Source: Homalodisca vitripennis (lineage: Eukaryota; Arthropoda; Insecta; Hemiptera; Cicadellidae). From it: DNA of 64,000 nucleotides. The DNA is taken from positions 2,321,001 through 2,385,000 of the forward strand of contig NC_060214.1 of assembly GCF_021130785.1 (NCBI RefSeq), given 5' to 3'. Both the position numbers and the translations under genes were made by a program. This document shows positions 25,578 to 35,180 of the stretch, piece by piece. Below the pieces are notes generated by a model. The model worked only from the letters and a program-made list of their open reading frames with translations, did not search any database and had not been told where the DNA came from. Each line of letters begins with the position of its first letter. Positions within the stretch are counted from its first letter, which is position 1.

Positions 25578-26379
25578 TTAAAAATAGTCCGTTAACCACT
25601 GACGCACTTCATTGCTGAAATGAGGAGGATCACCGTCCTGTTGGAAAACTATGTTGTCCCTCTGATTGTGGTCCATATCAAGTCCATCCAGAAGTGTGGG
25701 CAAGGTATGCTGTAAAAAGTCCAAGTAAACTCCACTATTTAAGGTTCCTTGACAAATTTGGGGAATCACAAGTTGGTTTCCGATGACTCCTGCCATACGT
25801 TGAGATGAAAACGTCTTTGAAAGGAACTTTCTCTTAAAGCCCTGGCATTTTGTTCGGCCCAATGGTGCATGTTATGCGTGTTACAAACACCAGCCCTAGT
25901 TAAGCTAGACTCATCGGTGTACAAAATGTTTCTCAAAAATTTATATTGTTCAATATCACTATTGAGCAGCCAGCGAAAGAACTCTATTCTTGGACCAAAG
26001 TCATTTGGTTCTAATGCTTGAACCTTTGTAAAGTGATAGGGGTGGAAGTTATTTTCGTGTAAGATTCCTAACACTTTACTCTGAGAAACACCAACTTCTC
26101 TGGCAAGTTGTCGGCTGCTGACCTCAGGATTTTCTTGAACCAAATCTAGAACTCGTTCATCTAAGCCAACATCTCTAAGAACAGGACCTACCTCATTACG
26201 CTGCCTGTGAACTGTTCCTCTCTCCAACAAATGCTGATGTAGCCTCTTAAAATAATTATCACTAGGAACTCTAAGACCTGGGTACCGAGCGTGGTATCTC
26301 TCTGAGCAGCCAGAGCATTCCCGCCACAAAAACCATATACAAAATGCATCTCTGCATACTCTCTCGATGTGAAATCCAT
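25578..26379 (-). pseudogene. mariner-like transposase (DUF4817 type), truncated and frameshifted
   Basis: Three overlapping minus-strand frames join into one protein of roughly 265 residues. The N-terminus starts at 26379 with MDFTSREYAEMHFVYGFCGG, the DUF4817 helix-turn-helix start. The frame shifts near 26295 into RYHARYPGLRVPS. A second HTH with VSSRQLAREVGVSQSKVLGI follows, then the first catalytic acid in NILYTDESSLTRAG. A second shift near 25800 leads into GVIGNQLVIPQICQGTLN and the second catalytic acid in FQQDGDPPHFS. Translation stops at 25578, just inside the inverted repeat. The C-terminal quarter with the third acid (normally PPRSPDL) is missing, so the enzyme is inactive. The upstream residues in the frame starting at 26395 are spurious. 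Confidence 0.88.
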
Positions 26380-26435
26380 GATAGCTACGACTCAAATAAC
26401 TATTTTAAGTGGATAGAGGTAAAAGTCAGCTGAAA

Positions 26436-26535
26436 GATTTTTTAACAAAATAGCGGAATTGGTCGTAGTTAAAAGATAGATGGGATAGGGATTTTTTATT
26501 TTCATATTTTGGTCTACAATACTGAGTAGTATCAC
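26436..26535. repeat. right terminal inverted repeat of the mariner-like element
   Basis: Inverse partner of 25071-25171. On this side the repeat runs without interruption through CTTTCAGCTGAC to the transposase start region. Confidence 0.9.
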
Positions 26536-26553
26536 CCAAAAAATTTTTTTACA

Positions 26554-27340
26554 CTAACTTAAATTTACCCTGTATATAATATGTGTGTATAAAAGGTGTG
26601 ATTTTAAGTTTAGATGCATTGAGATGTATGAACTCAATAACCATTTACAACTCATGATATAAATAAAAGCAGAAACAACAGAACAATTCTATTGGAGAAC
26701 GATTTTTACCATATCAATTCTACAATGCACAATAGATTTCATTGTGGATAACCAACAACGCACCGAGAGAAATGCCTTTGTCCTTTAATACCTTCCTTCA
26801 ATAATCTCATCTGTTTTTGTGGCTGCACTCTTTGTGGACGCTGTGATGACGGCAAGAGTATTCGCCGAGCCATATAAACCCACGGTAATTTAGATAAAAC
26901 TCATTGTACGGGAAAATTTTGGTTGCTTTTGATTTAAATTTAAGCTGAATGACTTAATTAGAAAATGTCATACTGATTAAGTAAATAAGGGTTAATGAGA
27001 GCAAACAATGAGAATAATTAATTTATGAAATGTAGAATTCTTATCGTATTTATATTATAGTAATATTTTATTCCAAAAATGAAAACATGACGTAAGAAAG
27101 AATAAATGTCATAACTCATTATCGGTACTGAAAGTTTAAATAACCGAATTTTCATATTAACATAACTAACCAGCACATAGTTTTATTCCCTTTATTTTAT
27201 TTTTAGTTTCATAGCGAACCTGTATTTCATTTTATTACTTTATATAAATAGAGATTCTAATTTTTTATTGTAAAATAGTAATTTAAACTGTATTGTGGCT
27301 CTTGTTTTACAGTAATAGTATAGTTTATTAATTTATGGTT
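26554..27340. other. nothing recognised
   Basis: A modestly GC-richer patch at 26800-26890 reads as a short basic peptide on the minus strand, with no family resemblance. Confidence 0.45.
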
Positions 27341-27420
27341 AGGTGTAAGAAAGGACTTAATAGTCCTAACCTCGCCAATTGAATATTTATTACGTAGTAT
27401 TCAATAAAGACTTTTTTCAT
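27341..27420 (+). mobile_element. 3' tail of a truncated LINE (hairpin plus AATAAA)
   Basis: The sequence AGGTGTAAGA precedes a hairpin AGGACTTAATAGTCCT (27352-27367), then AACCTCGCC, and ends in TTCAATAAAGAC with a T-rich flank. The same arrangement (GTGTTAGAG, hairpin, AACTTCGCC, AATAAGACC) closes the 5S-derived SINE at 30511-30558. The hairpin stem differs by one compensated base pair. It is best read as the end of a 5'-truncated LINE of the family that mobilises the SINE. Confidence 0.6.
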
Positions 27421-28984
27421 TTCATTTTCACATAACTAAGAGTATAATTGAAATTTAACCTTTTCTGTTTTATACATGTTAGGCAAATAATTTACATACA
27501 ATTACTTTCCGTTTTATACTGGTAGCAACTAAAATGTTTTTTGGTATTTTCGACAAACTACGAATTTTAACAATTAACACTCGGAAATTAGTGACCTAAT
27601 ACCAAATTAATATTCAAGATATGTACAAGCATACAGTTTTAGACTATTAAACTTCAAAATAATATAAAAATGCTATTATTATTGTTAATTATTATTCTGG
27701 ACAGGTGTTATTAAGGAACGCTTTCAGTCATTATTTTGATTGTCTTGGTTGCATCATTTTGTAAACCAGGATTTAAAACGTTTAATTCTAACAAAGTTGA
27801 TATCTAGTAGCATCTGTGGGCAGTGGCCGATCGCTTGCAACAATAGGACGTGATTGTGCGGAGAAATGCTTTAGGCGTTAAAACGTCTTGACCAGTAAAT
27901 ATGTAAGTTAACAAATTTTTTATTTCACTGTAAGAAAATAGTACTAGGTAATATGAATTATATTAATAGCTTCATTTCATTTTTAAAAGTACTTGTACCT
28001 AACAGCATTCAGTTCAACGATCATGTGCAGATATGAAATTGATAGTTTGTTATAAACAAGCACAACATTCATATAAGTAAATTGTTCTTATTTGGTAAAG
28101 AAATTCATTCGAGTTTCTTACGCAAAGGTTTAGGTAAGTGTTAAATGTTTACAGAGAAGGATTTCTCCTTGCTTTCTTTGTATATGGAAGTTACCTGAAC
28201 TATAGCAGTTGAGAATATAATATTTAAGTATATAACTTGTTATTAGAATCAATGATATCTAACTTATTACTTGAAACAAATATTAAATTATTTAATAAAT
28301 TGTTTTGTGAAAAATGTATACGTCTAATCTCACATTATGTTTAAAAATATCTCAAAGAAATTATAGTTTCGAAATAAAATGTGTGTTAGTTCATGTAAAC
28401 GTCTTGTGTTGCCGATCAAACCTACTAATAAAGCCTCTTAGAATAGCAAAACATTTATAGTTTACGTAGTCAAAGTGTATGTAGTTAATTGACACAAGCC
28501 TATAAAAATAAACAAACCTTACACGTTTAACTTTGTATAAAACCAAATAACTTAATCAAAAGTGTTAGTAAATTACTGAAATATTTTCTGTAGTTAACTT
28601 AAAATATGCTATGTTTACTAATATGTTTATTCTGTGTTTTTATCATGGATAACGTGTTGCCCATAAGGAAAATGTTATCAGGGTTTGTGACTGACCAATA
28701 TTCTATAGCGATTAAGTAGTAGCGGCATAGTTCAAGTAAAATTTCAACTTTCAATATGACCTAACAACACAGATTTAGAATGAAGATTAGCATAAATTGG
28801 AAACGCGCAAAGCTTCAACTAAAACCAAACATATAGTTTTATAACACAAAAATAAAAATAAAGGAATGGAAGTGCGTTGTTTATTATTAAATTATTTGTT
28901 ATTATTGGAGAAGGTAAAGTGCAAACAAGTTGAATGAAACTGGTAACTTTCAGATCAATTAAAGTAAAAATTATATTATCAAAA
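27421..28984. other. AT-rich stretch, nothing recognised
   Basis: No coding or repeat signal that I can support. Confidence 0.55.
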
Positions 28985-28989
28985 AAGTA

Positions 28990-29400
28990 AGACGTGATGA
29001 GAGCGCTTCACGAGGTCTACATCCTCCAGTGTACAGTTTAATAGAAAAACAACGATAATGTGGCCCAATGTGTCATCAAGTAATGTAAGAAATGTTTAGC
29101 AGTGTGAGAGGGCTTCACGAGGTCTACATACTCTAGTGTTCAGTTTAATAGAAAAACAACGATAATGTGGCCCAATGTGTCATCAAGTAATGCAAGAAAT
29201 GTTTAGCAGTGTGAGAGGGCTTCACGAGGTCTACATACTCTAGTGTGCAGTTTAATAGAAAATAACAGTAAAGTAGCCCAATGTGTCATCAAGTAAAGTA
29301 AGAAATATTTAACAGTGTTGAGAGCGCTTCACGAGGTCTACATCCTCCAGTGTGCAGTTTAATAGAACAATAACAGTAATGTGGCCCAATGTCTCATTTA
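28990..29400. repeat. 107-bp tandem array, four copies
   Basis: CGAGGTCTACAT recurs at 29011, 29118, 29225 and 29332, exactly 107 bases apart. Units share GTTTAATAGAA, GGCCCAATGT and TCATCAAGTAA. First and fourth copies share GAGAGCGCTTCA and CATCCTCCAGTG, while the middle two share GAGAGGGCTTCA and CATACTCTAGTG. That suggests an A-B-B-A order of subtypes. Non-coding. Confidence 0.92.
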
Positions 29401-30209
29401 TTAGAGTATTACTCCTGCTGTCTACTCTTTCCTCTTAACAAACATGAATAAAGTAATATTTTACTAAGATTCGGGCATTATCATTTTTTATATAGGGTTT
29501 GTAAATGTTTAAAAACATCCATTAAGTGGAAAAGTAGCCTTTTATTATACCATTGGCTTAATATTATCATATTTTAAATCCGTTACAATAGGCAGAAAAT
29601 ATGTTTTTCTTTAGTAGCAGTTAAATTATATTCTCTCATTTACAACTTATTTTGAAATCCACGCGGTGAAACCGACACAATACTTCGGTAAATTAAAAAT
29701 TACATCCAATTAATTATAACTTTACAGTCTGACATGTTGCAATGAATCATGAATCGAAGGTTCTTGGTAGGCTATAAATAAGGGCGTGCCAGCCCCTGAC
29801 TGCTTGAACTGGCTTCCCCTTCTTCCTACAGGACATGACTTAGATGAATAATCAAATAATATTTTAAAAATAATAGATAATAAAGTTTTAAAATGTTCAT
29901 GATTTAAAAATTAACTAATCGTTTAAAGTAAGTATTATTCCTTACTTCTTAATAAAGGTTTATTTTAAATTTTCAATTTTGTATATACAACAACATTCTA
30001 CGGTATTAAAATAAGTTTTAAAAAAAAATTTCTGGTATTTTTTAACATTGTTAAACTACGTTCATGTGAGTATTTACTGCGTTACTAAGAGTTTTGAAAT
30101 ATGACTATGTTTAAAATTAAAATTCTACAATCAAAGTTGTTTTAATTAACATAGAACCTTGCCATATGTAAAAAACACATTTTATACGGCTTTTACTTAA
30201 TAGATACTT
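29401..30209. other. nothing recognised apart from a TATA-like site
   Basis: GGCTATAAATAAGGGCG near 29769 resembles a TATA box followed by GC-rich sequence, but I see no exon downstream. Confidence 0.45.
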
Positions 30210-30558
30210 GCCAATGGCGCAGTGTAGCGGGTACGGCGGTTATCGCAAGATAACCAGATCAAGCAACGCCGAGCGTGGTCGCTGTTTTGGATAGTTGACC
30301 GCTGAGCGATCCTGTCCTTGCAAGCGGCCCGCCTGCCCGGCCATTTATTTATTTATTTATTTAACTTCCAACGGTCAAAAGACCAATTTACAACGGGTTA
30401 CAGTTTTTACATAGTTTCTCAAGATGACTAGTACTTATAAACACAGAGGGCCAAAGTGCCATTGGTGGTGATTCGGAAGTCACCTTTAAGCCGTTGGTCC
30501 CCAGGTTAAGTGTTAGAGAGGGCTTCTTAGCCCTAACTTCGCCTGGTAAAATAAGACC
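30210..30558 (+). mobile_element. 5S-rRNA-derived SINE (SINE3 type), split by an insertion
   Basis: The head resembles 5S rRNA. It opens with GCCAATGG, and at 30252-30300 has AGATCAAGCAACGCCGAGCG and TTGGATAGTTGACCGCTGAG. These correspond to the 5S internal promoter blocks (AGTTAAGCAACGTCGGGC for box A and TGGATGGGTGACCGC for box C). The body CAAGCGGCCCGCCTGCCCGG is broken at 30343 by a ~114-bp insert and resumes at TTGGTGGTGATTCGG. The tail has GTTGGTCCCCAGG, then the hairpin AGGGCTTCTTAGCCCT (30519-30534), AACTTCGCC and AATAAGACC. Pol III transcription from the 5S-like promoter is the family expectation. The 3' end matches the LINE tail at 27341. Confidence 0.8.
30344..30457 (-). mobile_element. 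small retroelement 3' fragment inserted in the SINE
   Basis: The insert begins with five repeats of TTTA, read as an (AAAT)n tail on the minus strand. Just upstream of the tail is a hairpin GGTCTTTTGACC (plus-strand GGTCAAAAGACC). It is flanked by GCCA at 30340-30343 and 30458-30461, and removing it plus one GCCA restores a continuous SINE body. I take it as the 3' end of another LINE, or a SINE, inserted in minus orientation; the family is not identified. Confidence 0.6.
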
Positions 30559-31283
30559 TTCTTTACTTCTTTTTTACTTTAGAATTACGCTTATACTTAG
30601 TGTGAATTAATACAAAGTTTCAAAATGCTAGTAGTTAATTTGCATACATATTAATGTTTTAAGGAAACGTAGTCCTTATTATGTTAATACTCAGGTACTA
30701 AACGTTTATTATTGTAGAAAAAGACATTTTATTTGATTAATCGGTATTTTACGATTTAAAAATATAAAACATAATTGTAAACAATCATTATGTTTACTTT
30801 AACAGTAATCCAAAACCAATCGTTCACTAGCTGAATAATACACAGCATCAGTGCCTCAGTTTGCTTATATACATTTTTTATTTATATTGGTGTGCACCAA
30901 CTATTTGGATTTTCAGTACAAAGTTACAATTAAATCGTTACAAAAGTGCAACAATTATAATGGCAATACATAACATTGCCTTAAAGTCTTAACCAAACTG
31001 ACATGTAGAATACTATTCTAAATTATTAGTTAAAGTATTAGAACATTTAAATAAAAAGAGGTGTTTATTGATAAGGGTAGTTCTCACATTTCAACAGTTC
31101 AATTACCAATTTACCATGAAGAGCAGATGGCGTAGTGAGGGAAGCAGGAAACATCACCTCTGCACCTCTCGTATCACTGAACTTTTATGCCTTTTACAGA
31201 GTACACGCTGTAACACATATGGCATTGGAATATTTGGATGTTACCATCATATGGCATCATAACCGGGTAGAGTATGATAAACT
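30559..31283. other. nothing recognised
   Basis: Two short overlapping plus frames at 31068-31326 lack family features. Confidence 0.5.
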
Positions 31284-31799
31284 GACCCGGTTTTTTATAT
31301 CAAAGAATATAGTTATCGATACTTAATATTCACATCTCAAATTCTAGACTATCTATGTATATAAAAGTACCTATAGTCCTCAATAACAATCATATGTTTT
31401 AAATTAAAAATATGAATGTAATATTTACAATGATCAAACAAATTATTATAACCAAAATTAGGAAAACTGAAGAAGACCATATTTGCTCATCTCACAGTTA
31501 CAGTTGTTTCTTTCCCACAAATTTCACGTAATGGGGTTTTCGGTACGAGTCCAACATGTTTGAAGCCACGAAAAAGCAACGCCGTGTAGTTTTCTAAAAT
31601 TGACTGCCATTTTTAATAATCAGAATTACTTATATGAAATTGAAATATTATCCTACGTGTATTATTTTAGAGTGTTTACAGCTGTTGATATAGATCATTT
31701 AAGTTAATAGTTCAAAATAATTAATCATTATCGATTGATTATGTCGATGGTTATGATTAATTAATATAGTTTGCCAATTTCGATATAAAAAACCGGGTC
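31284..31799. repeat. 516-bp segment bounded by a perfect 18-bp inverted repeat
   Basis: GACCCGGTTTTTTATATC at 31284-31301 is the exact reverse complement of 31782-31799. The similarity extends weakly outward (GATAAACT against GATAAGCG). The interior encodes nothing. This could be a MITE or foldback element. No clear target duplication is visible. Confidence 0.5.
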
Positions 31800-32930
31800 C
31801 GCTTATCGTATCCTACCCCCATAACCTCCAGCTATATAATCGACTGCATGATGCGAGTTCATGTAAAATGTGACACTACATAGTATGAAACGTTTAGGCT
31901 ACGATAAAATACAATAATACATTTCAGATCTGTACCTATGTATTACGACACTATGGAAAATGTCCGAAAATTCCATATTCGTCAAAGCTTTCATTAAGTA
32001 AAATAAATGTTTCACAACTTGGTAAGTATAGTAAACTAGTATTATTGTTAATATGTACTTGTACAACAATTTTCAAATAGCCAAAGATTCTTGTGAATGA
32101 ACCTACTCGAATTAAACAAATATAATTTTGCTGTATATAGTGTGTCAGCTCCTCGTCTATTCGTCGCAGAACAGAATATCTATATGGTCAAGAAAAGAGT
32201 ATGCCACACTATATATCGTGTAACAGGCTTCAGCTACCCGAGTTCCCTTTACGCAACTCTTTGCCCTGTTTATGTATGGAATATGTTCAGTTTACAGTTT
32301 AAAAATCCTTTATTTTTCAATAGTGTACAGAAATTACATTTTCAAACGGCTGGCAAGTTACGTATGGAATAAATTTATAAAATATATTGTTTTAATACAT
32401 TACATTACAAGGCTATACTTAAAACGTAGGCATCTATTCTATAACTTATCAACTATTTTTTATTCCATATTATTTTTATCCTGTTCCATTTTTCCATGCA
32501 ACACTGTTTATTAATACGAAGCTTTATAATAGTATTAAACACACCATACTGCTGATTCAAAACGGTACAACAATTAGAAATAAGAAATAAATAACAGCAA
32601 CAAACTTAAGAAAATGAATAACAGCAACAATTCGACAGAAAATTTCATTTCATAAACGGCTTATTTACATTAAATGTGGTTTATTACAAATGATTTTCCT
32701 TTTATTTTGAATTTTGGTTTTACGCTCAAACAATAAATTTACTACCGAACTCAACTAAGAATCTATTAAACTGACTTAAGCCTTAATAAAATAACAGTTG
32801 TATACACATTACTTATAATTAATTTTAAAACATTTTTATTTAAAGTTTTATTATATTTGAAGAATGTTTAATTTACTTTACCTTCTCGAAAAATATAGAA
32901 TTTGTTTGCTTTAACGGATACAGTAATATG
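31800..32930. other. AT-rich stretch, nothing recognised
   Basis: Frames at 32097-32372 and 32272-32514 have AT-driven composition only. Confidence 0.5.
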
Positions 32931-32934
32931 TTTA

Positions 32935-33760
32935 ACGTGGTTTTCTAATCCTAGATCTGTTCCTTTTTTGGTTCAAATCCGAATTGTTTATTTGACATAA
33001 TAGACCTAGAAATAAAATATGCCATTGATTGCTCTTTTATTATAATTTCAAACATCTTAGCCATGCTATTAATTAGGGAGATGGGTCTGTATGAGGAAAC
33101 CTCTTTACGGTCATCGCTTTCAAATGCAATAGCAGTTTTAAAAAGCTTTTGGGAAAATCGCCTCAGTAAAAATAAACTACATATATGTAATGATACCAGA
33201 ATAAATACATCTAAATTATTTTTTATAGTAACAATAATAATAGTGTCACTTCCGAAACTCTTTTTATTATCTTATTTTGTTGATGGACTTAATTATGATT
33301 TCGCTACTAACATGAAAATCGCTAAAATAAGTATTAAAATTGTTATTTTACTTATAAAAAACATGTCTGTGTCAAAGGATTTTTCTTACAATTACTAATT
33401 CTAATAAAATTTATAAAATAATCATTAAAATAGTTAGCAACACGCTTCTCATTACCAGACACCTCAGTAACTGCTCCATTACATTTAATTTCAATAAGTT
33501 TATTTTTATTCATATTCATGATAGATTTTACTATATTCCAATATTTCTTCGAGTCGAGCTTTCACTTTCTTCAACTAATGAGGAGTAATAATCCAACTTT
33601 ACTTTCCTTATTCTTTTTAAAACAATTTTAGATATTTCTTCATATTGATTTTTTTTACTTCCAACTTAAGTCTATTTTTATACATAACTTATGAAAAATA
33701 CTTTTCCTATTTACAAGTTTATCAAGGTTGTCTGTAATTCAAGTATTCATTTATTTATGT
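32935..33760 (-). pseudogene. non-LTR retrotransposon ORF2 fragment (linker to start of RT)
   Basis: The minus strand carries a long degenerate ORF2 piece. From about 33745 downward it reads ITDNLDKLVNRKSIFHKLC and then VLKRIRKVKLDYYSSLVEES. This is the WIT---L region plus the basic helix that precedes RT in CR1/Jockey-like elements. After frame changes it reads KYWNIVKSIMN and IEIKCNGAVTEV, then GNEKRVANYFNDYFINF near 33410-33520. Near 33000-33120 are KEVSSYRPISLINSMAKMFE and SNKQFGFEPKK, i.e. RT motif 1 and the GFR block. The part between is scrambled. The 111-codon plus-strand frame at 33063-33398 is its shadow. Several frameshifts make it a pseudogene, and the catalytic palm is missing. 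Confidence 0.82.
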
Positions 33761-34384
33761 GTGTTGTAATTATCTGTTTGTATTACATTACATATTTTGC
33801 AGTTTTCTGGCAAATAAAATGTCACAACTCAAAACGGGTTTTTTCCGAACTGCCAATGATAACTTGAAAAATAAAGTCTTCAATTACCTTAACATGAATT
33901 ACTTCTCTTAGAATATAATTAGCTTTTCTCAAATAATTCAATCAAGGTAATAAGTTGCCTAATTATAAATTCGTATATTATGTAAGCAATGGTCACGTTC
34001 CAGAAAACAGCGCAAGTTTATAACAATACATGAAAACCACAGTTAGGGTATATCGCTAACTCAGCAGTTTATTTAATACTATTCAGATACTATATATTAA
34101 TAATAATTTTCTGTTAATACATTTATCAGTAGTAAAAAAACTAACAACGATCCTGCATTATCATTATAACATTAACATGAAGTATTAAATAAAATTACAG
34201 TGATGTGTAACTGTGTGTACATTTACAGTGTGTGTGTGTGTGTGTGTGTGTGTTACATAAGATAGGACTGTAAAAGGCCGCCTTACTTCGTTATTAATAT
34301 ATACAATTTTTAAAAGCCTTCATTTCGATGTTACTTATTCAATCTTCCTGTATTCTCACTATGGGATCTCTTTTATCAGGTTTG
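33761..34384. other. AT-rich, contains a (TG)n microsatellite
   Basis: A TG run of about 12 repeats lies at 34228-34253. Nothing else is recognisable. Confidence 0.6.
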
Positions 34385-34830
34385 TACAGGGTGACCATTA
34401 AGTCTTAGGACGACTTTATAACTTTTAAACGACAAGAGATATCATAACCTAATTTTGTATACTGTTACTGAATGTTTTAAGCTATTTTTCTGTGTACGTA
34501 GTGGTCGGATATCACCTTTGGTGGACGGCCTGTCGGGGGTTATAAGGAAATCTTTAATGACAGCCTATGTTGAGTTGTACATCGTTTTAAATTTATACTT
34601 AAACTGAAAACAATGCCGCAAACCGGACTTCAAAAGGAAGATCCAGTCGGAAGAAATCGCTGTTCAAAGTTACAAGTTAAAGGGAATACTTACTGAAAGT
34701 ATTTCAAAGTATGTGTTCAAAATATTCACCATCGTTCGTCTGGCAATGTCCTAACCGGTTATAAAAGCCGTCTTTTGCATTTTGCATTTATTCTCGTGGA
34801 ATGACTAGAGCTTCATGTGATATCCTTGTA
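34385..34830 (-). pseudogene. probable Tc1/mariner-like transposase tail and terminal repeat
   Basis: TACAGGGTGACCATTAAGTC at about 34386 has the look of an insect mariner terminal repeat. Downstream on the minus strand, about 34720-34770, the translation GFYNRLGHCQTNDGEYFEHI resembles the C-terminal end of DUF4817-type transposases (R---C---NG-HFEHLL). No catalytic block is readable and no second terminal repeat was found, so this is a fragment. A relation to the element at 25-26.5 kb is possible but not shown. Confidence 0.4.
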
Positions 34831-35029
34831 TTAAATTTTTTTCCTAAAGGAAACACAGTTTCTCAGTCGCGTAGGTTACGATATAGCCTCATTGTATTAC
34901 GATTGGGGTTACATCGATATATGACAGCAATACTATAAAATTAAGTGCGTGTTTAGTGTGCATAGAGTTGACCCAAAATCTGTTTGTTATGATTTCCAGT
35001 AATGCGTGTCAAAAACGCTCTGGTTTAAA

Positions 35030-35180
35030 GAGTTTGGTTCAACATATATTGTACTCATACAGTACATATTGGGTTTGTTATCTACCTGAGGATGAGATCA
35101 GATTGCGGATCTTGAAACGTAGTGTTAGGTGCCTACTGATTTCTTGTACCACTGAACGATGACAGATGTTACCAAAAAGT
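35030..35180 (+). repeat. dispersed repeat, copy 1 (related to 37810-37905)
   Basis: The block CTGAGGATGAGATCAGATTG, GATCTTGAAACGTAGTGTTA, then ACCACTGAACGATG and GATGTTACCA parallels TTGAGCTAGGGATCAGATGC, TCTCGAAGCGCAGCGTTA, then ATCACTAAACTATAG at 37810-37880. I take it as two diverged copies of one repeat, perhaps the 3' part of a retroelement. The small frame at 34956-35162 is not convincing as a gene. Confidence 0.45.

Larger units (their letters stand above)
25053..26553 (-). mobile_element. Tc1/mariner-superfamily element with long terminal inverted repeats
   Basis: The outer inverted repeats are about 100 bases long: left 25071-25171, right 26436-26535. They begin GTGATACTACTCAGTATT and share CCCTATCCCATCTATCTTTT and ATTTTGTTAAAAAAT, with only a few mismatches. 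A further inverted block, CTTTCAGCTGACTT plus CCTCTATCCACTT, directly abuts this on the right (26408-26436). On the left it is displaced about 380 bases inward (25552-25580). The exact outer ends and the TA target duplication are unclear because of T-runs. An ACCCTGTA at 26567-26574 could be the true outer end on the right. Encodes a truncated transposase on the minus strand. Confidence 0.85.

Noticed and set aside
26188..26395. Second N-terminal frame of the mariner-like transposase as a separate gene
   Set aside because: MDFTSREYAEMHFVYGFCGG is the true N-terminus. The overlapping frame starting at 26395 is spurious until the shift near 26295.
30210..30343. tRNA or genuine 5S rRNA gene
   Set aside because: 5S-like blocks are present, but the downstream half is unrelated and ends in a LINE-type tail, as in a SINE. 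No tRNA cloverleaf is readable.
33063..33398. 111-codon plus-strand ORF as a gene
   Set aside because: The opposite strand gives clear reverse-transcriptase blocks, so this is a shadow frame.
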